Shown: positions 41,039 to 49,811 of the stretch, piece after piece | How positions within the stretch are numbered: the first letter of the stretch is position 1 | Layout of the letters: each line of letters starts with the position of its first letter | Program-made: the position numbers and the translations under genes | The notes under the pieces: model-generated | The model's database searches: none | What the model saw: only the letters and a program-made list of their open reading frames with translations | What the model was told of the DNA's origin: nothing | Assembly: GCF_026616205.1 (NCBI RefSeq) | Contig: NZ_JANHGR010000002.1 | Location: 248,001 to 312,000, forward strand | Reading direction: 5' to 3' | Length of the DNA: 64,000 bases | From: Halolamina litorea | Lineage (GTDB): Archaea > Halobacteriota > Halobacteria > Halobacteriales > Haloferacaceae

Positions 41039-41108
41039 AGCGGGTGTGGTAGCGGTTCGGCCAAAGGCGTTCGGGCACGGGCCGGCGCTGCCGGGTCGGC
41101 GACGCCGT

Positions 41109-41834
41109 TCACTCGGTGACGCCGCGCAGCGTCTCGGCCACCGCCGTCGGCGCCGCGAGGAACGGCGCGTGGCCGGTCTCGAGGGAGTGGACCGCGTCGC
41201 AGCCGACCGCCTCGTACATCGACCGCTGGAACGCCACCGGTAGCGCTCGGTCCTCGGTACACTCGATGTAGACCCGCGGGACCGCCCCGTAGCGCTGCTC
41301 GCTGAGGGAGACGGGGACGTGCCGCGGCGCCGCCGGCTCCGGGCGGAGCCGCGACCGGGCGAACGCGGCGTCGCGCTCGCTGCAGTCCTGGTAGAAGGTG
41401 TCGTCGGCGCCCGCCCCCTCGAACGTGACGACGCCGCGCTCGTCGTCGACGACGATGTGCTCGGGCACGGCCGAGTCGAACGCGCCGGCGTCGAGGTCGG
41501 TGAGCGACTGCCCGTCGCCCGGGAGGAACGCGGCGAGGTAGACGACGGCCGCGACGGCGTCGGCGTGGCGCTCGGCGACCTGAGTCACGACGTGGCCGCC
41601 CATGCTGTGCCCGACGAGTACGACTTCCCCGACGGCGGCGTCGACGGCCGTCCCGACCCGATCAACGTAGCGCTCGAAGGTGGCCGCCTCGACCCCTGCC
41701 GGGTCGCTGCCGTGGGCAGGGAGTTCCACCGCGACGGCCTCGTGTTCCTCCCGCAGCGCCGGGAGGACGCGCGCCCAGCACCACGCGCCGTGCCACGAGC
41801 CGTGCACCAGGACGAACGTCTTTGTATGGGTCAC
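41109..41834 (-). CDS. Alpha/beta hydrolase (esterase/hydroxynitrile lyase-like)
   Basis: 241 residues. The strand LVHGSWHGAWCW (oxyanion H-G), the nucleophile elbow VLVGHSMGGHVVT, and a C-terminal LETGHAPFLAAPTAVAETL that supplies the catalytic His. This layout resembles the small plant-type esterase/hydroxynitrile-lyase branch of the fold. The acid is likely in ECTEDRALP, just before the His segment. The start GTG 41834 (MTHTKTFVLVHG) is chosen; the longer frame upstream would add 42 residues of low-complexity sequence. The substrate is unknown. It is divergent from the MATE gene across 164 bp. Confidence 0.83.
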   Translation of the reverse strand: MTHTKTFVLVHGSWHGAWCWARVLPALREEHEAVAVELPAHGSDPAGVEAATFERYVDRVGTAVDAAVGEVVLVGHSMGGHVVTQVAERHADAVAAVVYLAAFLPGDGQSLTDLDAGAFDSAVPEHIVVDDERGVVTFEGAGADDTFYQDCSERDAAFARSRLRPEPAAPRHVPVSLSEQRYGAVPRVYIECTEDRALPVAFQRSMYEAVGCDAVHSLETGHAPFLAAPTAVAETLRGVTE

Positions 41835-41968
41835 GTTGTCGTCCTCCAAGGTCGGTTCGCGCCCGTATTCAACGTTGGGGGACGCCGTCGGCGGGGCGGC
41901 CGGCGTTCGCTCGAGGACGCCACCGGACGGCGACCGAGAACCCCCCTGATTCGACCGCAACGGCGGGG

Positions 41969-41974
41969 TTTATC
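41969..41974 (+). promoter_or_regulatory. TATA-like box of the MATE gene
   Basis: TTTATC is centred 27-28 bp before GTG 41999, consistent with a leaderless start at that codon rather than at the ATG at 42026. Confidence 0.6.
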
Positions 41975-41998
41975 GGCTCCCGAACCGACCCCCGTAGC

Positions 41999-43420
41999 GT
42001 GAGTGGTAACGATTCCCGCGTCGACATGACGACCGGCGCGATCACCCCGAAGCTGTTCGCCCTCTCGTGGCCGTTGGTACTCGGCAACCTCGTCCAGACC
42101 GCGTACAACCTCGCGGACATGTTCTGGGTCGGCCGCGTCAACGCCGAGGCCGTCGCCGCCGTCTCGTTGATGTTCCCGACCTCGTGGATGTTCGTCTCCG
42201 TCGCCATGGGGATCACCGCAGCGTCCGTCGCGCTGGTCTCTCAGTACGTCGGGGCCGGGAAACAGCGGGAGGCCGACCACGCGGTGGGACAGACGGTCCT
42301 GCTGACGGTCGGGATGGGGCTGGCGCTCGCGGCTGTCGGCTTCCTCGTTCGGGAGCCACTCGTCAGCCTCGTCGGCGCGCGCGGGCTGGTCTACGACTAC
42401 TCGTTGGCCTACCTCGAGCCGATCCTGCTGGCGATCCCCTTCACGTTCCTCTTTTTCGCCTTCCGTGCGGTCCTCCGAGCCGCCGGCGACGTGCGGACGG
42501 CGATGTGGCTGGTGGTCATCTCCGCCGGCGTCAACGTCGTCCTCGACCCGATCCTCATCCTCGGCTGGGGGCCGGCCCCGGAACTGGGCGTTCAGGGCGC
42601 CGGGATCGCGACGCTGATCTCGCGGATACTCGTCGCGCTGGTGGGACTCGGCGTGTTGCTCCACGGCGGCTGGGGGGTCAAACTCCGCGTCCCCGACCTC
42701 GCCCCCGACCGCGAGGTGCTGACGGATCTGGTCCGGATCGGCGCCCCCGGCTCCGGCGACGGGCTCGCGCGGTCGTTCGCGGCGGTGTTCTTCGCCGCAC
42801 TCGTCGCCCGGTTCGGCCCGATCGCGACGGCGGCCTACGGCATCGGCATCCGGCTGATGTCGGTCTCCTGGACCGTCTCCGGCGCCGTCGGGCAGGCGAC
42901 GGCCACCGGCGTCGGCCAGAACCTCGGGGCGAAAACCCCGGAGCGCGCCGAGGAGGTGGCGTGGAAGGCGACCGGCGCCACGATGGCGTTCCTGTTCGCC
43001 GCCGGCGCACTGGTGTTCGTCTTCCCCGCCGCCGCCGTTGGCGTGTTCATCGACGAACAGGCGGTGATCGACGAGGGCGTGACCCTGCTCCGGATCGTCT
43101 CGCCGTTCTGGGCGTTCATGGGCGGGCTGATGGTCGTTCAGGGGGCGTTCCGGGGTGCCGGCCAGACCACGCAGGCGATGGTGCTCTCGCTGGCCTCGCG
43201 GTGGGTGTTCCGCGTCCCCGTCGCGTGGCTGCTCGCGTACTACCTCTCGTGGGGCGTTGACGGCCTCTGGTGGGCGCTGGTGTTCTCCGGGATCGTGACG
43301 TTCGTCATCGGCGCCGCGTGGTTCAACCGTGGTCACTGGCGGGAGGGTGTCGTCGACACGGAACCAGACGTGGACGACCCAGAGATGCCCGACTCGGCCG
43401 CCGTCGCCGGCGAGGACTGA
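41999..43420 (+). CDS. MATE family multidrug/sodium exporter
   Basis: 473 residues with 12 predicted helices. The start MSGNDSRVDMTTGAITPKLFALSWPLVLGNLVQTAYNLADMFWVGRVNAEAVAAVSL is the MATE opening (P-l-x-x-x-n-x-x-x-x-x-x-n-x-D-x-x-x-v-g). The second half repeats the theme: RIGAPGSGDGLARSFAAVFFAALVARFG and VGQATATGVGQNLGAKTPERAEEVAW. It exports drugs or metabolites in exchange for Na+ or H+. A polar Asp/Glu-rich tail (VDTEPDVDDPEMPDSA) is cytosolic. No local regulator. GTG at 41999 is supported by a TATA box. Confidence 0.93.
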   Translation: MSGNDSRVDMTTGAITPKLFALSWPLVLGNLVQTAYNLADMFWVGRVNAEAVAAVSLMFPTSWMFVSVAMGITAASVALVSQYVGAGKQREADHAVGQTVLLTVGMGLALAAVGFLVREPLVSLVGARGLVYDYSLAYLEPILLAIPFTFLFFAFRAVLRAAGDVRTAMWLVVISAGVNVVLDPILILGWGPAPELGVQGAGIATLISRILVALVGLGVLLHGGWGVKLRVPDLAPDREVLTDLVRIGAPGSGDGLARSFAAVFFAALVARFGPIATAAYGIGIRLMSVSWTVSGAVGQATATGVGQNLGAKTPERAEEVAWKATGATMAFLFAAGALVFVFPAAAVGVFIDEQAVIDEGVTLLRIVSPFWAFMGGLMVVQGAFRGAGQTTQAMVLSLASRWVFRVPVAWLLAYYLSWGVDGLWWALVFSGIVTFVIGAAWFNRGHWREGVVDTEPDVDDPEMPDSAAVAGED

Positions 43421-43476
43421 GCCGGCGCGTCGCGTCTCTGCCCAGGATTTTTCTCTCGGGGGATCGATCCGCGCGT

Positions 43477-44181
43477 GTGCGCCCTCCAACACGACGCCAA
43501 CTCTCCGTTATCCTCGCACTCCTGCTGGTCACGGTCCCCATCTGGGCCCCGCCTCTCGACGTGACCGGTCCCGACTACCGCTACGTGGTCGCCGAACTCT
43601 CCGCCGAGCAGGACGGTGAACTGGCCGTCGACCTCCCGGACGGCGGCTACATCGCCGATATCGAGGACCTCGACTGCGTCGACCGTTCGTTCGACTTCCC
43701 CCGGCGATGCCTCTACGACGGCGGCGCCATCGACGGCAACGTGACTGGGGTGAACCCCGGAATCGTCGGCGTCACCGGGCCGTCGGCCGGCGACGAACTC
43801 ACCCGCCGGTCGGGCGCCGGGTACGTCGTGCTCGGCGACACCGTCTACCGCCGATCCGCGACGTTCGTCGCCGCCAACGAGTCGGTCGGTATGACGGTCG
43901 AACTCGGCGTCGACCGCGTCGACGCGGCGACGGCGCTCGAGGACGTGGCGCGGGACCGGCAGTACGTCTCGGACGCGGCCCAGCGGGCGATCCGGGAGGG
44001 ATCGATCACCACGAACGAACCGATGGCGGACGCGAACGCGGTGCTCGCCGTCGACGACGGCTACTACGTCGTCTACCGGGACGGTCGCCCGACGTCGCTC
44101 TCGGAGAAGCCGGGGGTCGAGCGTGCGCTCGAAGCCCTCTCGGTCGTCGCGGGTGCGGGGCTCCTGCTCCGGCGGGGCTAA
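43477..44181 (+). CDS. Hypothetical exported or membrane-anchored protein
   Basis: 234 residues. The N-terminus MRPPTRRQLSVILALLLVTVPIWAPPLDV has a basic stretch then a hydrophobic helix, like a signal anchor. The middle part (residues 35-200) is a polar extracellular-type domain with two Cys pairs (DLDCVDRSFDFPRRCLY) that could be a disulfide. The end LEALSVVAGAGLLLRRG is a second membrane anchor. I recognise no family. GTG 43477 is supported by a GATTTTT box (43446-43452) about 28 bp upstream. Conserved-looking GLPTSL-type motifs were not identified. Confidence 0.62.
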   Translation: MRPPTRRQLSVILALLLVTVPIWAPPLDVTGPDYRYVVAELSAEQDGELAVDLPDGGYIADIEDLDCVDRSFDFPRRCLYDGGAIDGNVTGVNPGIVGVTGPSAGDELTRRSGAGYVVLGDTVYRRSATFVAANESVGMTVELGVDRVDAATALEDVARDRQYVSDAAQRAIREGSITTNEPMADANAVLAVDDGYYVVYRDGRPTSLSEKPGVERALEALSVVAGAGLLLRRG

Positions 44182-44227
44182 GCGCGTTCGAGGGGGTTCG
44201 ACCCTCGTCCGGGCCGGCCGAGCCGAC

Positions 44228-45466
44228 TCAGTCCTCAGCCGGCGGCTGCTGCTCGGAGAAGCGGCGCATCGCCGCGAACCCGCGTTCCAGGTCCGCCAGC
44301 AGGTCGTCGACGGCCTCGACGCCGACGGACATTCGCACGAGCGTGTCCGTGATGCCCAGTTCCTCGCGTTCCGCTTTCGGGATGGGCTCGTGGGTCATCC
44401 CGGCCGGTAGCTCGACGAGGGACTCGACGCCGCCGAGCGACACCGCGAGCGTGAACGTCGAGAGCGCCTCGAGGAACGCCGCGGCGTCGTCCATGTCGCC
44501 CTCGAGTTCGAAGGAGAGCACCCCGCCGTAGCCCGCCATCTGCTGCTTCGCGAGTTCGTGCTGCGGGTGGCTCTCCAGCCCGGGGTAGTGGACTGTTTCG
44601 ACCAGCGGGTGCCCCTCGAGGAACGTCGCGATCTCGCTGGCGTTGGCCTCGTGCTGTCGCATCCGCATCGGGAGGGTCTTGCTCCCGCGGAGGGTGAGGT
44701 AGGCGTCGAACGGCGCCATCGCGTTGCCCAGGAGGACGCGCTGGAGGTGGTAACACTCCGCCGCGAGATCGTCGTCGTCCAGCACGAGCGCGCCGCCGAT
44801 GGAGTCGGAGTGGCCGTTGAGGTACTTCGTCGTGCTGTGGGCGACGACGTCCGCACCCAACTCCAACGGGTTCTGGAGGAACGGCGAGAGGAACGTGTTG
44901 TCGACACCCAACAGCGCGTCGCCCGCGTGGGCGATGTCGGCGATGGCGTCGAGGTCACAGAGCCGGAGCAGCGGGTTCGTCGGCGTCTCCATGTACACCA
45001 GCTTCGTCTCGGGTCGCATCGCGTCGGCGACGTTCCCGGCGTCGGTGGCGTCGACGAAGGACACGTCGACGCCGAGGCGGTCGCGGAACAGCGATTCGAG
45101 CATCCGTCGAGTGCCGGCGTAGAGGTCGTCGAACGCGACGATGTGGTCGCCCGGCGTCACCGTCGCGAAAAAGAGCGTCGAGATGGCAGCGGTGCCGGAG
45201 GCGAACGCGAGCCCGTGGGCGCCACCTTCCAGCGCCGCGAGCCGCTTCTCGGCGGCGTGGCGCGTCGGGTTCGAGAGCCGGCCGTAGAGGAACTCGCCCT
45301 CCTCGGGGTCGGCCTCGTCGAGTTTGAACTCCGAATCGATGCCGGGGACGGCGTACGTCGAGGTCAGGTGGATCGGCGAGACCACGTCGCCGACGTCGGA
45401 ACTCGCCGGGTCCTCGCCCCACGAGACAGCCCGAGTCGCAAAGCGGTGATCGTCTCGTTCTCCCAT
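44228..45466 (-). CDS. Trans-sulfuration family PLP enzyme (cystathionine gamma-synthase/lyase, O-acetylhomoserine sulfhydrylase type)
   Basis: 412 residues. The fold type I Cys/Met-metabolism PLP family is clear: YGRLSNPTRHAAEKRLAALEGGAHGLAFASGTAAISTLF, MRPETKLVYMETPTNPLLRLCDL (the E-T-P-x-N-P cofactor block), LGVDNTFLSPFLQNPLELGADVVAHSTTKYLNGHSDSIGG (K in S-x-T-K-Y for PLP) and SLGGVESLVELPAGMTH. Cystathionine gamma-synthase and lyase, and acylhomoserine sulfhydrylase, cannot be told apart reliably by eye. The upstream gap holds an AATAAACC box and CCCGTA direct repeats, so methionine or cysteine control is possible. Confidence 0.88.
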   Translation of the reverse strand: MGERDDHRFATRAVSWGEDPASSDVGDVVSPIHLTSTYAVPGIDSEFKLDEADPEEGEFLYGRLSNPTRHAAEKRLAALEGGAHGLAFASGTAAISTLFFATVTPGDHIVAFDDLYAGTRRMLESLFRDRLGVDVSFVDATDAGNVADAMRPETKLVYMETPTNPLLRLCDLDAIADIAHAGDALLGVDNTFLSPFLQNPLELGADVVAHSTTKYLNGHSDSIGGALVLDDDDLAAECYHLQRVLLGNAMAPFDAYLTLRGSKTLPMRMRQHEANASEIATFLEGHPLVETVHYPGLESHPQHELAKQQMAGYGGVLSFELEGDMDDAAAFLEALSTFTLAVSLGGVESLVELPAGMTHEPIPKAEREELGITDTLVRMSVGVEAVDDLLADLERGFAAMRRFSEQQPPAED

Positions 45467-45490
45467 GTTTCCGCTTCTGGCTGTATCTCG

Positions 45491-45530
45491 AATAAACCTT
45501 CCCGTAAGGCGGTAATACGCCCGTATAAGC
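45491..45530 (-). promoter_or_regulatory. Promoter region of the trans-sulfuration gene with CCCGTA direct repeats
   Basis: AATAAACC (45491-45498), reading GGTTTATT on the minus strand, lies 28 bp from the ATG at 45466 and is the likely TATA box. Just upstream, CCCGTA occurs at 45501-45506 and 45520-45525 (19 bp apart, each followed within six bases by AGGCG or AAGCG), plus a GGCG...CGCC inverted repeat between them. A regulator pair site is possible. Confidence 0.45.
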
Positions 45531-45554
45531 GAAATAACCGGAGCGTATGACCGG

Positions 45555-47042
45555 TCAGGACTCCAGCTCCGTTCGAAGCAGTTCGTTCACCTGCCCCGGG
45601 TCGGCCGAGCCGCCGGTCTTGCTCATCACCTGCCCGACGAGGAAGTTCAGCGCGCCGTCGTCGCCGGACTCGTAGTCGGCGACCGCGTCGGGGTTCTCCT
45701 CGATGGCTTCGACGACGGCCTGTTCGACCTCGCCGCCGCTTGCCTTCCCGAGGTCCTCGGCCTCGATGATCTCGTCGGGGCTCTCGCCCTCGTCGAGCAT
45801 CCGCCGTAGGACGACTTCCTCGGCGTTCTTCGCGGTGAGTTCGTCCTCGGCGACGAGGCGGATCAGGTGCTCGATCTCGTCGAGTCGGTCCGTCACGTCC
45901 GCGATCTCCATGTCGCGGTAGTTGAGTTCGCCGAGGAGGTTGTCGGCGACCCACGTCGCCACGAGGTCCGGGTCGAACTCCGCGGCCAACTCCTCGTAGA
46001 GGTCGGCGACGGACTTCCGGGAGGTGAGCTTCGAGGCGGCCTCCTCGCTGAGACCGTACTCCTCGCCGAAGCGCTCGCGGCGGGCGTCGGGCAGTTCCGG
46101 GATCGGGATGCGCTCCTTCCAGTCCGCCACCTGCAGGGGCGGCAGGTCGGCCTCCCGGAAGTAGCGGTAGTCCTTCTCCGCCTCCTTCGAGCGCATCGAG
46201 ACGGTGACGCCGCGGTTCTCGTCCCAGTGGCGAGTCTCCTGTTCGACCTCGCGGCCGCGCTTGACCGCGTTCTTCTGGCGGGTGACCTCGTACGCCAGCG
46301 CCTGTTCGGCGCCCTTGTGGCTGGAGATGTTCTTGACCTCGGTGCGGTTGGCCTCGCCCAGCACGTCCTCGTCGATGGCGCCGTCCTCGCCGACCTCGTC
46401 GGCCGGCACGAGCGAGATGTTGGCGTCGACGCGGAGGCTGCCGTCCCGGGTGGCGTCGAAGACGCCGAGGTACTCGAGTACCTCCTCCAGTTTGGCGAGG
46501 AACGCGCGGGTCTCGGCCGGCGAGCGGAAGTCCGGCCGGGTGACGATCTCCATCAGCGGCGTGCCGGCGCGGTTGTAGTTCACCAGCGTGTAGTCGGCGG
46601 TGTCGATGTTGCCGCCCTGGTGCTGGATGCTGCCGGGGTCCTCCTCCAGGTGGGCCCGGCGGATGCTGATGGTGTTGCGCTCGCCCTCGACGCGGACTTC
46701 GAGTTCGCCGTCGGCACAGATCGGCGCGTCGTACTGGGTGAGTTGGAACCCCTTCGGCAGGTCGGGGTAGAAGTAGTTCTTCCGGTGGAACGTCGTCTCC
46801 TCGGGGATGTCGGCGTCGAGGGCCTTACCGATCTTGACGGCGGACTCGACGGCGCCCTCGTTGAGCACCGGCAGCGCGCCGGGCAGCCCCAGACAGACGG
46901 GGCAGGTTCGGCTGTTGGGCTCCTCGTCGTCGTCGGCGTCAGTCGAGCAGTTACAGAAGATCTTCGTGTCCGTCTCCAGCTGAACGTGGACCTCCAGCCC
47001 GATGACGGCCGCGAGTTCCCGGTCCGCGAGCGCCTGACTCAT
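45555..47042 (-). CDS. gatB: Asp-tRNA(Asn)/Glu-tRNA(Gln) amidotransferase subunit B
   Basis: 495 residues. The GatB catalytic cradle includes VIGLEVHVQLETDTKIFCNCSTDADDDEEPNSRTCPVCLGLPGALPVLN (residues 12-60) with zinc-type cysteines, YFYPDLPKGFQLTQYD, and RAHLEEDPGSIQHQ. The C-terminal YqeY-like helical domain ends the protein (FLVGQVMSKTGGSADPGQVNELLRTEL). With GatA and GatC it converts misacylated tRNA. In archaea the enzyme makes Asn-tRNA(Asn), consistent with a non-discriminating AspRS in the same window. gatA and gatC are not here, so the subunits are split across the chromosome. Confidence 0.96.
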   Translation of the reverse strand: MSQALADRELAAVIGLEVHVQLETDTKIFCNCSTDADDDEEPNSRTCPVCLGLPGALPVLNEGAVESAVKIGKALDADIPEETTFHRKNYFYPDLPKGFQLTQYDAPICADGELEVRVEGERNTISIRRAHLEEDPGSIQHQGGNIDTADYTLVNYNRAGTPLMEIVTRPDFRSPAETRAFLAKLEEVLEYLGVFDATRDGSLRVDANISLVPADEVGEDGAIDEDVLGEANRTEVKNISSHKGAEQALAYEVTRQKNAVKRGREVEQETRHWDENRGVTVSMRSKEAEKDYRYFREADLPPLQVADWKERIPIPELPDARRERFGEEYGLSEEAASKLTSRKSVADLYEELAAEFDPDLVATWVADNLLGELNYRDMEIADVTDRLDEIEHLIRLVAEDELTAKNAEEVVLRRMLDEGESPDEIIEAEDLGKASGGEVEQAVVEAIEENPDAVADYESGDDGALNFLVGQVMSKTGGSADPGQVNELLRTELES

Positions 47043-47122
47043 TACGAATCGATTCCCGTGGTTCGTGGTTAAGCGTGTCGGGACTCAAGCGCCGCAACGG
47101 GTGACCGTTCCCGTGGCGCCAC

Positions 47123-47887
47123 TCAGTACACCAGTTCCCCGGAGATGAACTTCCGGGTGCGCTCGTCGGTGGGGTCCTCGAAGATGGTCTCCGTCGGGCC
47201 GACCTCGGTGAACCCGTCGCCGAGCAGCACGCCGACGCGGTCGGCGACGCGCTCGGCTTGGTGCATGTCGTGGGTGGCGACGACGACGCCGATACCGCGG
47301 TCGCGGGCCGCCGCGATGGCCTCCTCGATCAGCCCGGTGTTCCGGGGGTCGAGGTCGGACGTGGGCTCGTCGAGCAGCAGGAACTCCGGTTCGTACGCGA
47401 GCGCTCGCGCGAAGGAGACCCGCTGGGCCTCGCCCCCAGAGAGGGAGTCGGCTTCCTGATCCAGTTTGTCGCGCAGGCCGACCACGTCCAACGCCTCCTC
47501 GACGGCCGGCGGCGTCGGCGACGAGCGAACGACCGAACGGAGTTGCTCCCGTGCCCGCTCGGGCCACGACCGTCGGACCCGCAGGCCGTACTCGACGTTG
47601 CGTGCGACGGTGCCGTCGAACAGGCTGGCCTCTTGAAACACCATCCCGACCCGCCGGCGGAGCGCCAGCCGCTCGGCCTCGTCGACGCGCCACGCGCCCT
47701 CGCCGTCGAGTTCGACCTCGCCCTCGCTCGGTTCGAGGAACAGGGCCATGATCCGGAGCAGGGTCGTCTTCCCGACACCCGAGGGGCCGATGATTCCCAC
47801 CACCTCGCCCGGCTCAACGGAGAGCGAGGCACCCTCGACGACGGGCTCGGCGTCGTAGCTGTGTGTGACGTTCGAGAGCCGGATCAT
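47123..47887 (-). CDS. tupC: Tungstate/molybdate-type ABC transporter ATPase
   Basis: 254 residues. Walker [10 protein letters not shown] at about residue 33, Q-loop [20 protein letters not shown], signature [15 protein letters not shown], Walker [14 protein letters not shown], and switch [20 protein letters not shown]. The phosphate/tungstate group (PstB/TupC) shows the same [10 protein letters not shown] block. The last 30 residues ([25 protein letters not shown]) end as in TupC. It overlaps the permease gene by 4 bp (ATGA). With the binding protein upstream it forms the tungstate uptake operon. Confidence 0.88.
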   Translation of the reverse strand: MIRLSNVTHSYDAEPVVEGASLSVEPGEVVGIIGPSGVGKTTLLRIMALFLEPSEGEVELDGEGAWRVDEAERLALRRRVGMVFQEASLFDGTVARNVEYGLRVRRSWPERAREQLRSVVRSSPTPPAVEEALDVVGLRDKLDQEADSLSGGEAQRVSFARALAYEPEFLLLDEPTSDLDPRNTGLIEEAIAAARDRGIGVVVATHDMHQAERVADRVGVLLGDGFTEVGPTETIFEDPTDERTRKFISGELVY

Positions 47888-48597
47888 CGGTTCACCGCCT
47901 CCGTGTCGCCGAGTCGGACGACGACGGCGTTGACCGTCAGCACCAGCCCTACGAGCACCGCCCCGAGCACCATCGCGGTGTCGTAGCGTCCCTGTCGGGC
48001 TTCGAGTTGGATCGCGGTCGTCAGCGTCCGGGTCTTGGAGATGCCGTCGGCGCCGGTGATGTTCCCGCCGACGATGAGCACCGAGCCGACCTCGCTGATC
48101 GCGCGGCCGAACCCCGCGAGGACGGCCGTGGCGATGCCGTAGCGGGCCTCCTTTATCACGACCAGCGCCACGTCGAGACGCGTCCCGCCGAGCGCGCGGG
48201 CGGCGTCCCGGACGTTCTCGTCGACGCCCGTGATGGCCGCGAGGCTGATGGCGGTGATCGGCGGCGTCGCCAGCACGAACTGCGAGATGATCATCGCCTC
48301 CTTCGTGAAGATGAGGTTCAGCGCACCCAGCGGCCCTTGGTTCGAGACCGCAAAGAGGACGAGCAGGCCGACGACGACGCTCGGAAAGCCCATCCCGGTG
48401 TTGATGACCGACTTCACGAACTGCTTGCCCGGGAACTCGGTAAAGCCCATGAGGATGGCGACGGGGATGCTGAACAGCGTACTCAGGGCTACCGCGATCA
48501 CGCTCACGTACAGCGAGACGTAGATGATGCTCCGCACGTACCCGTCCGAGAAGGGGAGGTCGAGTAGCGGGAGTAGCTGTACCGGATCGGGCAACAC
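47884..48597 (-). CDS. tupB: Tungstate-type ABC transporter permease
   Basis: 237 residues with five or six membrane helices. The ABC permease coupling motif is E-A-A-x-x-x-G type, here [30 protein letters not shown] near residues 130-155, which touches the ATPase. The helix [31 protein letters not shown] and the long loop [29 protein letters not shown] match TupB. It is sandwiched by the ATPase (4-bp overlap) and the binding protein (2-bp gap), and a membrane pore function is certain at the family level. Confidence 0.87.
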   Translation of the reverse strand: MLPDPVQLLPLLDLPFSDGYVRSIIYVSLYVSVIAVALSTLFSIPVAILMGFTEFPGKQFVKSVINTGMGFPSVVVGLLVLFAVSNQGPLGALNLIFTKEAMIISQFVLATPPITAISLAAITGVDENVRDAARALGGTRLDVALVVIKEARYGIATAVLAGFGRAISEVGSVLIVGGNITGADGISKTRTLTTAIQLEARQGRYDTAMVLGAVLVGLVLTVNAVVVRLGDTEAVNR

Positions 48598-48599
48598 GC

Positions 48600-49541
48600 T
48601 TACTCGCTATCGGAGTCGCTACTCCAACCTTCCGGAACGTACTGCTGGAAGTCCGGGTCCTCCGAGAGCGCCCGCGGGTAGAACAGCTGTTCGCCGTTCA
48701 TCTCGTAGTTCGAGATGGCGTCCTGCGCGCCGGGGCTGGTGATCCAGCCGATGTACGCCATCGCGAGGTCGTAGTTCGCGTCCTCGTGGACGGCGGGGTT
48801 GACCGCCATGATCCCGTAGGGGTTGGCGAGAACCTCCGGCCCGCCCTCGATCGGCCCCTGTACCAGAATGGTGAGGTCGATCTCCGAGCGCTGGGAGATG
48901 TACGTCCCGCGGTCGGAAAGCGTGTAGGCGCCCTGCTGGTTCGCGTTGTTGAGCGCCTCGCCCATCCCGGCGCCGATCTCCTGGTACCAGTCGCCACCGG
49001 GCTCGACGCCCGCGGCGTCCCAGAGGTTCAGTTCCTTCGTGTGCGTCCCGGAGCTGTCGCCACGGGAGACGAACGTCGCCTCGGCCTCGGCGATGGTGGT
49101 CAGCGCCGCTGTCGCCGACTCCATCCCTTCGATCCCGGCCGGGTCGTCGTCGGGCCCGACGATGACGAAGTCGTTGAACATCAGGTCCCGGCGGTTGATC
49201 CCGTAGCCGTTGCGCATGAACTCGTCCTCGAGCCCGCGTGCGTGGACCATCACGATGTCCGAGTCACCGTTGCGCGCCGTCTCCAGCGCCGCGCCTGTCC
49301 CCTGCGCGACGGCGTCGACGGTCACGCCGTACATCTCCTCGAACTGCGGGTGGATCTCGTCGAGCAGGCCCGTGTCGTAGGTACTCGTCGTCGTCGTGAG
49401 CGTGAGCGTCTCGCCGCTGACGCCCGCGCCGCCCTCGCCCTCGGTCCCGGCCCCCGTGAGCTGTGTGCAGCCGGCGGTGCTCGCGATGGCGGCGAGTCCG
49501 ACGCCCTGCAAGTACGTCCTCCGTTGCATCACTCTCGGCAT
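48600..49541 (-). CDS. tupA: Tungstate-type substrate-binding lipoprotein
   Basis: 313 residues. The N-terminus [30 protein letters not shown] is a twin-arginine-like signal with lipobox (STAGC), so it is lipid-anchored outside. The TupA/WtpA-like start of the mature domain is [27 protein letters not shown], the T-T-T-S-T-x-x-T-G-L-L block of tungstate-binding proteins. Further marks are [23 protein letters not shown] and [17 protein letters not shown]. It captures oxyanion for TupBC. Molybdate is possible as a second ligand. The start at 49541 is preferred over a longer ORF; an internal ATG at 49529 is an alternative. Confidence 0.88.
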   Translation of the reverse strand: MPRVMQRRTYLQGVGLAAIASTAGCTQLTGAGTEGEGGAGVSGETLTLTTTTSTYDTGLLDEIHPQFEEMYGVTVDAVAQGTGAALETARNGDSDIVMVHARGLEDEFMRNGYGINRRDLMFNDFVIVGPDDDPAGIEGMESATAALTTIAEAEATFVSRGDSSGTHTKELNLWDAAGVEPGGDWYQEIGAGMGEALNNANQQGAYTLSDRGTYISQRSEIDLTILVQGPIEGGPEVLANPYGIMAVNPAVHEDANYDLAMAYIGWITSPGAQDAISNYEMNGEQLFYPRALSEDPDFQQYVPEGWSSDSDSE

Positions 49542-49717
49542 AACGCCCTCGACGGAAAAGGGTTCCTCTCCCTGACACGCGTTTCGCCGGCGGCCCCCGT
49601 TGCCGGTAACGAATCCGCGGGAAGTCGGGTTGTTGAATCCGGTTGCGTTCACGAGCGAGCGGATTCCTGACGATCCGTTATCGCTCCCGCGACGTGCCGG
49701 CACGCGAACGGGAAATC

Positions 49718-49724
49718 CTTTAAA
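49718..49724 (+). promoter_or_regulatory. TATA-like box of the Mrp antiporter operon
   Basis: CTTTAAA is centred about 34 bp before a short ORF at ATG 49755 (18 residues, stop TGA 49809-49811) and 87 bp before the preferred mnhE start GTG 49808. The short ORF ends in a GTGA overlap with that start. Confidence 0.55.
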
Positions 49725-49754
49725 GCACGTGTGTGAACCAATAGCCGACTACTG

Positions 49755-49811
49755 ATGCCACTCGATCCCGTCAGTTCGGTGTGCCGTCCGTCGGTGGGGT
49801 GGTCGCCGTGA
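49755..49811 (+). CDS. Possible 18-residue leader peptide before mnhE
   Basis: ATG 49755 opens an 18-codon frame (MPLDPVSSVCRPSVGWSP) that stops at TGA 49809-49811, sharing bases with GTG 49808, the likely start of mnhE. The ATG follows the CTTTAAA box at about the distance expected for the first translated codon. A coupled leader could tune the operon. It may equally be chance: the peptide resembles no known attenuator. Confidence 0.3.
   Translation: MPLDPVSSVCRPSVGWSP

Noticed and set aside
49542-49754. tRNA or other structured RNA in the gap between tupA and the Mrp operon
   Set aside because: No cloverleaf arms or conserved T-loop sequence could be found; the region holds only promoter-like elements.
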